A stretch of 47,871 nt of DNA from JAHJCW01 sp965369995 (GTDB lineage Bacteria; Fidelibacterota; Marinisomatia; Marinisomatales; JAHJCW01): contig CBDURO010000011.1 of NCBI GenBank assembly GCA_965369995.1, forward strand, positions 1-47,871, given 5' to 3'. The position numbers were made by a program, and so were the translations under genes. Shown piece by piece: positions 1 to 6,678 of this stretch. The notes under the pieces are model-generated. The model had not been told where the DNA came from. It did no database searches and worked only from the letters and a program-made list of their open reading frames with translations. Positions within the stretch are counted from its first letter, which is position 1; the number at the start of each line of letters is the position of its first letter.

Positions 1-34
1 ATAGCACACTTTCAAAATCGCTCCTCGTATCACA

Positions 35-81
35 CTGTCTTCACACGGCAGAGGTCGGCAGTTCGAGCCTGCCATCGCCCA
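35..81 (+). pseudogene. 3' half of a tRNA (Val-like, CAC loop), copy A
   Basis: The stretch folds as an anticodon arm (CTGTC / GGCAG around loop TTCACAC, bases 35-51), a short variable region, a perfect T arm (GGCAG-TTCGAGC-CTGCC, 57-73) and a 3' acceptor strand ATCGCCC with discriminator A. The matching 5' acceptor GGGCGAT and a D arm are absent from bases 1-34, so this is only a 3' half. A near-identical copy sits at 2663-2709. Elements that insert into the 3' part of tRNA genes leave such halves behind, so this is read as an attachment-site remnant. The intact gene could lie left of the window. Confidence 0.75.
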
Positions 82-88
82 CCCTCTA

Positions 89-114
89 AAAACCCCGTTT
101 ATCGACGGGGTTTT
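89..114 (+). terminator. Terminator after tRNA half, copy A
   Basis: Perfect stem AAAACCCCGT / ACGGGGTTTT with a six-base loop. It directly follows the tRNA 3' half and is copied with it at 2717-2742, so it travelled with the tRNA end. Confidence 0.85.
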
Positions 115-144
115 GTGTTTTAGATACGCTATAGATTAAGTCAG

Positions 145-200
145 ATAAAGTCAAATATATTCAAATAAAACCTAATTGTGGATACACAAATTGTGGATAC
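145..200. repeat. Distal part of repeat unit A, with TGTGGATAC doublet
   Basis: The 13-base string ataaagtcaaata (145-157) recurs at 2784-2796 in the same place relative to the second tRNA half. Both copies are followed by a pair of direct TGTGGATAC-type motifs (here 175-200; in copy B a TGTGGACAC version at 2804-2830). The repeated unit therefore spans the tRNA half, the terminator and about 85 bases beyond. Similar doublets occur in the four R repeats of this region. Confidence 0.6.
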
Positions 201-243
201 AAATTAAAATCAGAGAATTTGGTGGGGGTTGTTTTCGCAATAA

Positions 244-453
244 AGTGTATCTTACCGTAAAAACAAGAGCAGGTACTACACTCTAACGCCCAAATTAATT
301 TTTAGTATAGGCTCTCCCAAACGGGTAGGAGTGCATAATATTTATTACATCAAAAAACGCCTAAATATACCAAAAATCGACATTGTGGATGCACTTTCTG
401 TGGATACCAAACTGTTGAAAGGAGTGTCTCGCGGCGGAAGAATTACTGTGTAG
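244..453 (+). pseudogene. Decayed 3' end of an unrecognised gene
   Basis: An open frame of 69 codons has no start codon; its last 24 codons are the R1 repeat and end in TAG. The end of this frame is conserved in codon phase at 1038-1114 and 1871-1946, where most differences are synonymous or conservative (Leu-Leu written three ways, Ile as ATA or ATT). The shared peptide reads roughly IVDTLSVDAKLLK then SHDGKIAV. I do not recognise the family. Its position just before a tRNA-arm-like hairpin would suit an integrase or other element gene ending at an att site, but no catalytic motif is visible. Confidence 0.4.
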
Positions 454-475
454 CGTTGCCCTACTAAGGCAGAGC
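379..475 (+). repeat. Repeat R1 (doublet, coding tail, anticodon-arm-like hairpin)
   Basis: First of four related ~100-base repeats (R1-R4). Order: paired TGTGGAT motifs about 16 bases apart, a coding-like stretch ending in TAG at 451-453, then a hairpin TTGCC-CTACTAA-GGCAG. The hairpin aligns with the anticodon arm of the tRNA halves (same AGCG before it, same GGCAGAG after it). R1 differs from R2 and R3 at scattered bases, so these are diverged copies. Confidence 0.7.
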
Positions 476-570
476 TATACATTCATTATACTTAAAACCC
501 CTCAAATGATGAACTCGTGACATTTAGAGACTGATTAAAGGTTCTATTATTAGTAATTTGCATTGATAAT

Positions 571-599
571 AAAAAAGCCCTATAAATAGGGCTTTTTTT
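571..599. terminator. Bidirectional terminator after the cold-shock gene
   Basis: Stem GCCCTA / TAGGGC flanked by A and T runs on both sides, so it can act on either strand. It lies 37 bases beyond the stop of the minus-strand cold-shock gene and is probably its terminator. Confidence 0.85.
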
Positions 600-636
600 A
601 TAACTGAAAATAATTTCAGTCTGATATAGTGTTAAA

Positions 637-846
637 TTATGCTGCTATTACGTTTGCAGCGGCTTCACCTTTATCAGTATTGACAACGTCAAATTCCACT
701 TTAGCATTTTCTTTTAATGATTTAAAACCTTCTGCTATAATTGAATTATGATGTACAAATATGTCCCCGCCTTCATTGCGAGTTATAAAACCATATCCTT
801 TGCTGTCGTTGAACCATTTAACGGTTCCAACTTCTTTTTTTGCCAT
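637..846 (-). CDS. Cold-shock domain protein (CspA family)
   Basis: The product is 69 residues, the normal length of a single cold-shock domain. It carries the RNP1 motif (KGYGFI, residues 16-21) and an RNP2-like motif (DIFVHHNSI, from about 28), which bind single-stranded RNA and DNA; the usual role is RNA chaperone. The start is set by an AGGAAA ribosome site about eight bases upstream. It is the only gene between repeats R1 and R2, on the strand opposite to the repeats, and ends at a strong terminator. The upstream 190 bases could include a cold-shock-type leader, but no specific element could be assigned. Confidence 0.95.
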   Translation of the reverse strand: MAKKEVGTVKWFNDSKGYGFITRNEGGDIFVHHNSIIAEGFKSLKENAKVEFDVVNTDKGEAAANVIAA

Positions 847-1037
847 CTTTATGTTTCCTAATTGATTATTAAATTTTGCCCTGAGGTCTGATTAGGGTAT
901 AGAAAGTATTACTATTTAAGATTTGTATAAAATATAAATTGCTTTTACGTCTAAATCCTTGTCATAACGTCTGACAACGTGCGGGAGGTTACAATATTAA
1001 CTTATGAATAGCAATAAATATATGTTAGTTAACTTCT
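847..1037. other. Gap upstream of the cold-shock gene
   Basis: AT-rich spacer that must contain the minus-strand promoter and leader of the cold-shock gene. Short partly complementary strings near 967-996 (taacgt... / ...ggtta) were noted, but no convincing gene or fold was found. Confidence 0.4.
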
Positions 1038-1136
1038 ACCACATTGTGGATACACTTTCTGTGGATGCAAAACTACTTAAAGAATTGTCTCACGACGGAA
1101 AAATAGCTGTGTAGTGTTGCCCTACATAGGCAGAGT
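1038..1136 (+). repeat. Repeat R2
   Basis: Same order as R1: TGTGGATAC / TGTGGATGC doublet, coding-like tail ending in TAG at 1112-1114, then hairpin TTGCC-CTACATA-GGCAG. A short open frame from an ATG at 1021 runs through it, but the conserved part begins only at 1038. Confidence 0.7.
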
Positions 1137-1204
1137 TTGGAAAACCACAACATTCAACTTATAATATTTGTGTAGATATATAGCATAGAGTAATTTTGAA
1201 AACA

Positions 1205-1756
1205 ATGAACGCAGAAATATTAATTAAAGAAACATCAAAATCTGATTATTCAGCAATAATTGAAATTGAGGAGTTGGCTTTTGATGGAAAAGATGTAGCT
1301 GAACTAACCGAACAACTTTTAGACGACAGTAGTGCTAAACCAGTCGTATCACTATTAGCATATTATGATGAGAAGGCAGTTGGTCATATTCTTTTTACAA
1401 AAGCTTCAATCAAAAATAACAAATCCCTACCAAATGCGTACATCCTTGCTCCTTTAGCGGTTAAGCCCAATTACCAAAATAAAGGGATAGGGAAAAAACT
1501 AATTATGGATGGCTTAGACAGGCTAAAAAAAAAGGGTATAGACTTAGTCTTTGTATTGGGTCATATTGAATACTATCCCAAATTTGGTTTTATAAATAAT
1601 GCAGAAAAGTTGGGATTTAAGCCACCCTTCCCAATTCCCAAAAAGGTTGCTGATGCTTGGATGGTAAAAACATTAACAAAAATTGATATAAGTGAAATTA
1701 AAGGTCAAATTGTATGTGCCAATGCAATGAATAAGCCTGAACATTGGAGAGAATAG
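1205..1756 (+). CDS. GNAT-family N-acetyltransferase (YhbS-like)
   Basis: A GNAT acetyltransferase of about 183 residues. The acetyl-CoA-binding motif A is clear: a beta strand 'ILAPLAVKP' followed by QNKGIGKKL (Q/R-x-x-G-x-G) near residue 95. The C-terminal part (YYPKFGF then 'GFKPPFPIP') matches the COG3153/YhbS type. The substrate cannot be told from sequence. The start is uncertain: the frame opens with TTG at 1196, and ATG at 1205 fits the family N-terminus better; no strong ribosome site is present. It is the only gene between repeats R2 and R3 and may be cargo of the repeat-bounded block. Confidence 0.88.
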   Translation: MNAEILIKETSKSDYSAIIEIEELAFDGKDVAELTEQLLDDSSAKPVVSLLAYYDEKAVGHILFTKASIKNNKSLPNAYILAPLAVKPNYQNKGIGKKLIMDGLDRLKKKGIDLVFVLGHIEYYPKFGFINNAEKLGFKPPFPIPKKVADAWMVKTLTKIDISEIKGQIVCANAMNKPEHWRE

Positions 1757-1870
1757 TGTATGAATAGTGCGAGTATTTATTATCGAAACTATGCTTAGAA
1801 ATTAAAGATAGAAATGTTGTTAGTGGTGGAAATAGCAGAGGCACTTAAACTAATTGTAAGTCAAATATAA
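1757..1870. other. Spacer between GNAT gene and R3
   Basis: Short AT-rich spacer with no supported gene, terminator or RNA. Confidence 0.4.
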
Positions 1871-1969
1871 CCACATTGTGGATACGTTTTCTGTGGATGC
1901 AAAACTGTTAAAAGATGTGTCTCACGACGAAAGAATTGCTGTGTAGCGTTGCCTTATCAAGACAGAGCT
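1871..1969 (+). repeat. Repeat R3
   Basis: Third copy of the R repeat: doublet, coding-like tail ending in TAG (1944-1946), hairpin TTGCC-TTATCAA-GACAG. The hairpin has one mispair relative to R1/R2, but the 5' AGCG and 3' CAGAGCT flanks are kept. Confidence 0.7.
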
Positions 1970-2093
1970 AATAAGAACAACTATTATTATTAAGGAAGTA
2001 TTTCATAGTGCGGGACAGATTTTAGGAAATGTCAGTTGTATATCAACCGACACTCTCTGCCCCGCCTTAATGATATTATTTATCTAATCAGTA

Positions 2094-2465
2094 TTACTTC
2101 TTTTTGTAAACTAAGTAAAGAGCGATTGAAAGGAAACCATATAGAATTACCGTAAACCAGCCATAATTATTAACAATATTTGATAGTTGACCCCATAGGG
2201 CGACAAAAAAGCCAACAATTTCACTTATAAGAAGAGCTAATACTACTGATTTAACTTCCTTTGTAAGCTCTGCGTTTTTCAAATAGAAGGTTATTAGGGC
2301 CATTGCTAATAGTGCAGACCCAAAGAAACGGGTCATCAATATAGTAGAATCCATAGCAGTTGATGGACCGTAAAATGCAAGCATAGTTTTTGGTATTAAT
2401 AGGAAGATTAATGCAAATAGTCCTGCAAAGATTGACATTAATGTAAATGAGGTTTTAAGTGACAT
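2094..2465 (-). CDS. Small four-helix integral membrane protein
   Basis: A 123-residue, very hydrophobic protein with about four membrane segments (roughly residues 8-25, 40-62, 70-92, 98-118) and a lysine-rich C-terminus. AAGGAG lies about six bases before the ATG. It resembles the protein encoded at 3659-4018: both have an early P-x-x-ML-x-x-(Y/F)G turn, then 'RFFGSAL' or 'RLFGSAL', and similar helix spacing, so they are members of one family. Function unknown. It is the single gene between R3 and R4. Confidence 0.8.
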   Translation of the reverse strand: MSLKTSFTLMSIFAGLFALIFLLIPKTMLAFYGPSTAMDSTILMTRFFGSALLAMALITFYLKNAELTKEVKSVVLALLISEIVGFFVALWGQLSNIVNNYGWFTVILYGFLSIALYLVYKKK

Positions 2466-2586
2466 ATTCTCTACTCCTTGTTAATTAAGAAAATGATATG
2501 CGTTTTTGTAGAAACCGTCTTTTCAGAACGATTAAGTAAATTTAGTTCCTAATAAGAACAAATAACAATTATTAATTCAAATATAT

Positions 2587-2662
2587 CCACATTGTGGATA
2601 CACTTTCTGTGGATACAGAAGACTGAAAAATTAGATTTCTCCTCGACAAAACCAATTTAGCG
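2587..2662 (+). repeat. Repeat R4, joined to tRNA half copy B
   Basis: The doublet is intact, but the coding-like frame is broken soon after it by a TGA. The repeat then runs straight into the second tRNA half instead of a stand-alone hairpin. This junction shows that the hairpin ending R1-R3 occupies the position of a tRNA anticodon arm. Confidence 0.65.
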
Positions 2663-2709
2663 CTGTCTTCACACGGCAGAGGTCGGCAGTTCGAGCTTGC
2701 CATCGCCCA
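2663..2709 (+). pseudogene. 3' half of the same tRNA, copy B
   Basis: Identical to copy A except for one T-stem base (CTGCC becomes TTGCC, giving a G-U pair). It has the anticodon arm with loop TTCACAC, T arm, acceptor strand and discriminator A. No D arm or 5' acceptor precedes it; R4 does. It marks the right edge of the repeat-bounded block. Confidence 0.75.
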
Positions 2710-2716
2710 CCCTCTT

Positions 2717-2742
2717 AAAACCCCGTTTCACGACGGGGTTTT
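2717..2742 (+). terminator. Terminator after tRNA half, copy B
   Basis: Stem AAAACCCCGT / ACGGGGTTTT, loop TTCACG, followed by T-rich sequence. Copy of 89-114. Confidence 0.85.
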
Positions 2743-2783
2743 GTGTTTTTGATAGGTTGATTGAAGTAGTCAACTATAATCAA

Positions 2784-2830
2784 ATAAAGTCAAATAATAC
2801 CGGAATGTGGACACATTTTGTGTGGACACG
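2784..2830. repeat. Distal part of repeat unit B with TGTGGACAC doublet
   Basis: Carries the 13-base string shared with copy A and a pair of TGTGGACAC-type motifs. After it, 2831-3042 shows no recognisable gene or RNA; it should contain the promoter for the gene at 3043. Confidence 0.5.
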
Positions 2831-3042
2831 GTTATGATTTCATAAAGTCTAAATGTTATTGAACGATAATAAGATTTAGAGCTACTATCCATCTACGGTA
2901 AACCAACGAATTCCGTAACTATCTGCTGTAGGAGACTAATGCAGATACATTTTCATTATAGAGGGGGAGTTAATTACTTTCCTATCTCTGTATTCATAAT
3001 ACAACCATTCCTATCAATATTTCATTAACAACAGGAGGATAA

Positions 3043-3591
3043 ATGATAGTTAAATCTAACAGATTGATTAATTTTATTTTCGCATTATTTGTCACCTCAA
3101 TTGCATCTTCTTTAATGGCACAAGAACTGCTGGTTAAAGACCGACCGGAAATCTCTCGCGATAGTTTATTTACAATAGCACACGCGATTATTGATTCTGC
3201 ACGATCCCGTACCTTTATTACAGTTGATGAAAAGGGGAAACCTCAGGCTAGAACCATGTATGTGTTTCCACCGGAAGAGAATATGGTTCTTTGGCTTGGA
3301 ACAAGCACTAGGAGTCGAAAAGTAAAACAGATTAAAAATAATCCAAATGTGATGGTATTTTATTTTGATACAAAAGGACGCAGTTATGTATCTATCGCAG
3401 GTCAAGCCCGCCTTGTTAATGATCCTGAGAAGAAAGCTCATTATTGGAAAAAGAGTTGGACAAGATACTTCCCTGATCCTGAAAACGATTATATCCTCAT
3501 CGAAGTAACACCTAATAGAATGGAGATTTGCAGTTATAAATATAAATTATTTTGGGATTCAAAAGGACTACCAGCATTTATTGAATTCTAA
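3043..3591 (+). CDS. Exported pyridoxamine-5'-phosphate-oxidase-like split-barrel protein
   Basis: 182 residues. An N-terminal signal peptide (KSNR, then a hydrophobic run ending at SSLMAQ, about residue 26) precedes a split beta-barrel domain like general-stress-protein-26/PNPOx-type flavin proteins: TFITVDEKGKPQAR strand-turn near 57, 'LWLGTSTRSRKVKQIKNNP' near 83-101 and VMVFYFD. Such domains bind FMN, F420 or heme; the ligand here is unknown. Export to the periplasm is unusual for the family. AGGAGG lies close to the ATG. Confidence 0.82.
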   Translation: MIVKSNRLINFIFALFVTSIASSLMAQELLVKDRPEISRDSLFTIAHAIIDSARSRTFITVDEKGKPQARTMYVFPPEENMVLWLGTSTRSRKVKQIKNNPNVMVFYFDTKGRSYVSIAGQARLVNDPEKKAHYWKKSWTRYFPDPENDYILIEVTPNRMEICSYKYKLFWDSKGLPAFIEF

Positions 3592-3658
3592 CTATTATAT
3601 GCCGAAATAATCCTATAGAAACAACTATTTAATTCATTAACAAACAGGAGGTTTTTCT

Positions 3659-4018
3659 ATGAACAAACTTTTCAAAGTGGCTCTGATTATTGAAGCCCTC
3701 TTCGGAATAGGTTTTGTGATTGCACCCGGAGCCATGCTTGGTCCATTTGGTGTGACACTCAATGCTATCGCGACGTCCTTTGTGCGTCTGTTTGGCTCAG
3801 CGCTAATCAGTTTCTCTATTCTGCTATGGTTCGCCTACAAATCCGATAAATCAGAGTTCAAGAAAGGGGTAGTTTACAGTATGTTCGCCTACTTTCTTGT
3901 AAGCACCGTTCTCCTAGTGATTGCTCAATTGGCAGGCCAGATGAACGCGTTGGGTTGGAGTGTGGTTGGCATACACATAGTACTCCTTGTCTGGTTCGGA
4001 TACTTCATTGTCAAGTAG
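3659..4018 (+). CDS. Small four-helix integral membrane protein (relative of 2094-2465)
   Basis: 119 residues with about four membrane segments, the P-x-x-ML-x-x-FG turn near residues 23-31 and RLFGSAL near 43. A strong AGGAGG precedes the ATG, 67 bases after the split-barrel gene, so the two may be co-transcribed. The gene is visibly richer in G and C than its neighbours, which suggests a separate origin. Function unknown. Confidence 0.8.
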   Translation: MNKLFKVALIIEALFGIGFVIAPGAMLGPFGVTLNAIATSFVRLFGSALISFSILLWFAYKSDKSEFKKGVVYSMFAYFLVSTVLLVIAQLAGQMNALGWSVVGIHIVLLVWFGYFIVK

Positions 4019-4060
4019 TACAGTTATTTTGTAAAGACAACACAAATAGGTACCTATTAG

Positions 4061-4125
4061 TCTCAAAAACGTGTCCTAAAACAAACGGGCTAATTTGAGA
4101 GTACCAAAAACGTTGGGTTTTGATA
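4061..4125. repeat. Intergenic repeat C1
   Basis: First of five ~65-base repeats with the pattern CAAAAACGTGTC, then AAAACAAACGG, then TTTGAG, then GTACCAAAAACG and a partly complementary GGTTTT. Members lie at 4061, 6517, 8577, 10799 and 11821, always between a stop codon or terminator and the next gene. In C1, CTCAAA and TTTGAG can pair across the unit. Confidence 0.75.
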
Positions 4126-4223
4126 CATCTTGACCAATATTATTAATGAAATAATTACTCAACAAGATATATTCGAAATTATTATATTTGACGACTGATT
4201 ATTTTATTAAAAGGGAGTAGACC

Positions 4224-6413
4224 ATGAAATCAAAATCAATATTATTAAGTTTAATTGTTCTCTTATTTATCCAATGTAGTCCAAAACAAACTTTAGAAAA
4301 ACCACTAGTAGCAAAAATAGACACTGTTGAGGATATATATTTCGGAAAAACCGTTTCTGACCAATATCGATATATGGAAGATTTACAAGATTCAACGGTT
4401 ATAACATGGTTTAAATCTCAAGCAGACTATTCGCGTAAAATTCTAAATAGTATTCCAGGTCGTCAATCCTTAATAGATAAAATGCAAGAATTTGATGAAA
4501 GGAAATCTTCGAGTATTTACAACCTAAACATAACAGATGATGATCGCTATTTTTATTTGAAAATTACACCTGAAGATGAAACAGGTAAATTATACTTCAG
4601 AGATGGATATGAGGGTGTAGAAGAATTTCTTTATGACCCATTGAAATTTTCAGATGATTCAACAAAAAAATATGTTATTAACGGACTAACTCCATCAAAT
4701 GATGGAACTAAAGTGGCTTTTGGTATTGCTAGTGGTGGATCAGAAAGCACCATAACACTAGTTATGAATGTTGATAAAAAGACATTGTATCCGGAACAGA
4801 TTGATCGATGTATGAGTGGAAGCTATTCATGGTTGCCCGATGATAGTGGTTATATATATATTCGCGAACATTCAAGTAATGTTCATGATATTGACCGGCT
4901 AATCGATACGGAATCACTTCTACATATTATTGGCACAAATCCTCAAAAAGATAGAGTTGTATTTTCACGGCCCAAATATCCTAACTTAGGAATTAATCCT
5001 GAAGATATACCATTTGTAGAATATGATAAAGATAGTGGACTAATTTTTGGATATGCTTATACGGTAGATAGGAATCTAAAGGTGTTTTATGCTCAAGGCA
5101 CAGAGATAAATAATGATAAAATATCCTGGAAGCAATTAATTGATCCCCAAGATGAAATACATAATTTTTACACAACCGATAAGGATTTATACCTATATAC
5201 ACCAAAGAATGCTCCAAATTTTAGAGTTTTAAAAACTTCTATTGATAATCCTGACGTTACAGATGCCGAAGTTGTAGTGTCTGAAGATCCGCATGCAGTT
5301 ATGACATCGTTCGGCATCACAATTGATGGTTTATACTATACTTTATCCAATAATGGAGTACAAGAAAAACTATATTATTTAGCAAATGGTTCTGAAAAAC
5401 CTACTGAACTAGACTTACCATTTACTGCAGGTTCCATTGTTTTAAAAACAAAAGGTGTAGAATTCAGTGATTTATGGGTAGGTCTCTCGGGTTGGACAAG
5501 TAATTATCAAAGATATAAATATATATCGAATCAAAATGAATTTAAGCTTGAAAATCTTTCAGAAAGACCGGATTTCCCTGAATATAAAGATTTAATTGCA
5601 GAAGAAGTTATGGTGGAGTCCCATGACGGAACAATGGTTCCAATATCTTTAGTATACCTTAAAGGAACAAAAAAAGACGGAAAAAATCCCGTTCTTATTT
5701 TTGGATATGGTGCATATGGAATATCAATGAACCCATTTTTTAGCCCCGAGTTTTTACAATGGACTTCTGAAGGTGGAATATTTGCAATTGCTCATGTCCG
5801 TGGCGGTGGTGAATTGGGTAATCAATGGCATAAGGCCGGCTATAAAACTACCAAACCAAATACGTGGAAGGATCTAATTGCGTGTGCTGAATATTTGATA
5901 GGTGAAAACTATACATCTCCAAATCACTTAGCAATATACTCAGGTAGTGCTGGCGGAATTTTAGTAGGCAGAGCTATGACGGAAAGACCTGATTTGTTTG
6001 CAGCAGTAATTCCAGATGTAGGTTGTATGAATACATTACGAGGAGAAAATTCTCCCAACGGACCTGTCAATATACCTGAATTTGGTACATCGCAAGATTC
6101 AGTAGAATGTATGGCTTTACTTGAGATGGATTCCTATCATCATATTATAGAAGGTGTGAAATATCCTGCCACTTTGGTGACAGCAGGAATGAATGATCCA
6201 AGAGTAATAGCGTGGCAGCCAGGAAAATTTGCAGCGAAGCTCCAAGCTGAAAATGCTTCAGACAATCCAATATTATTCTTGACGGATTTTGATGCGGGAC
6301 ACGGGATAGGTAATACGAAAACAAAACAATTTGAATCATTATCTGATATATTGAGTTTTGCGTTGTGGCAGACCGGCAATAAAAAGTTTCAACCAGAATA
6401 CTCAATTCAGTAA
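4224..6413 (+). CDS. Prolyl oligopeptidase family serine peptidase (S9A), lipoprotein
   Basis: 729 residues, as expected for S9A. A lipobox (LFIQC, Cys19) makes it a predicted lipoprotein. Residues ~30-440 form the N-terminal domain and beta-propeller; the C-terminal alpha/beta-hydrolase starts near 'VLIFGYGAYG'. The catalytic triad is readable: Ser575 in GSAGG, Asp658 in GMNDPR, His693 in DAGHG. Family members cleave short peptides after proline. GGGAG lies about eight bases before the ATG. The leader shares the GACTGATT motif with the two following hydrolase genes, and repeats C1 and C2 flank the gene. Confidence 0.93.
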   Translation: MKSKSILLSLIVLLFIQCSPKQTLEKPLVAKIDTVEDIYFGKTVSDQYRYMEDLQDSTVITWFKSQADYSRKILNSIPGRQSLIDKMQEFDERKSSSIYNLNITDDDRYFYLKITPEDETGKLYFRDGYEGVEEFLYDPLKFSDDSTKKYVINGLTPSNDGTKVAFGIASGGSESTITLVMNVDKKTLYPEQIDRCMSGSYSWLPDDSGYIYIREHSSNVHDIDRLIDTESLLHIIGTNPQKDRVVFSRPKYPNLGINPEDIPFVEYDKDSGLIFGYAYTVDRNLKVFYAQGTEINNDKISWKQLIDPQDEIHNFYTTDKDLYLYTPKNAPNFRVLKTSIDNPDVTDAEVVVSEDPHAVMTSFGITIDGLYYTLSNNGVQEKLYYLANGSEKPTELDLPFTAGSIVLKTKGVEFSDLWVGLSGWTSNYQRYKYISNQNEFKLENLSERPDFPEYKDLIAEEVMVESHDGTMVPISLVYLKGTKKDGKNPVLIFGYGAYGISMNPFFSPEFLQWTSEGGIFAIAHVRGGGELGNQWHKAGYKTTKPNTWKDLIACAEYLIGENYTSPNHLAIYSGSAGGILVGRAMTERPDLFAAVIPDVGCMNTLRGENSPNGPVNIPEFGTSQDSVECMALLEMDSYHHIIEGVKYPATLVTAGMNDPRVIAWQPGKFAAKLQAENASDNPILFLTDFDAGHGIGNTKTKQFESLSDILSFALWQTGNKKFQPEYSIQ

Positions 6414-6428
6414 CGAAAAATAATTTAT

Positions 6429-6451
6429 AACCGCCTCATTATGGGGCGGTT
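6429..6451 (+). terminator. Terminator after the prolyl oligopeptidase gene
   Basis: Stem AACCGCC / GGCGGTT with a nine-base loop, followed by TGTTC, 16 bases after the stop codon. The T run is weak, but a second hairpin follows at 6488. Confidence 0.7.
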
Positions 6452-6487
6452 GTTCAATAAGATCATTTTTTCAGTGGTTATTTGATG

Positions 6488-6516
6488 AAAAGCCCTGCAT
6501 GACTGCGGGGCTTTTT
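6488..6516 (+). terminator. Strong terminator before repeat C2
   Basis: Eleven-pair stem AAAAGCCCTGC / GCGGGGCTTTT with loop ATGACT and a T run. A near-copy stands at 11793, likewise directly before a C repeat. Confidence 0.88.
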
Positions 6517-6585
6517 GTCCCAAAAACGTGTCCCAAAACAAACGGTCTATTTTGAGTGTACCAAAAACAACGGTTAATGGAATTC
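6517..6585. repeat. Intergenic repeat C2
   Basis: Second copy of the ~65-base family, starting directly after the T run of the terminator. The similarity to C3 continues downstream through the whole leader to the next start codon. Confidence 0.8.
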
Positions 6586-6678
6586 AATTTAAGATATTAT
6601 TATTATACACTAAATTTCATCATTAACGACGGATTATAACGTGCTGACTGATTAAAATGTTTAATCAATGAGGTTAAT
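6586..6678 (+). promoter_or_regulatory. Leader shared with the metallopeptidase gene
   Basis: This ~95-base leader aligns along its full length with 8646-8737 upstream of the zinc peptidase gene. The best conserved block is ACGG, then GTGCTGACTGAT about 35 bases before ATG, and a GAGGTTA ribosome site. The prolyl oligopeptidase leader keeps only the GACTGATT part. I infer shared regulation or duplication; no standard -35/-10 pair is obvious. Confidence 0.5.

Noticed and set aside
35..51. tRNA interrupted by a group I intron
   Set aside because: The whole anticodon stem and loop is intact and no intron core sequence is visible; introns normally interrupt the anticodon loop.
35..81. Functional tRNA gene
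   Set aside because: No D arm or 5' acceptor strand precedes the anticodon arm in bases 1-34; only a 3' half is present.
175..200. DnaA boxes / replication origin
   Set aside because: The motif ends TGTGGATAC instead of TGTGGATAA, occurs as pairs in repeats, and no dnaA, dnaN or AT-rich unwinding element is near.
379..2662. Classical integron attC sites
   Set aside because: No RYYYAAC/GTTRRRY core pair with the required imperfect palindrome could be matched in the R repeats, and gene orientation is mixed.
379..2662. CRISPR array
   Set aside because: Repeats are ~100 bases, diverged and 560-740 bases apart with genes between; no short uniform spacers.
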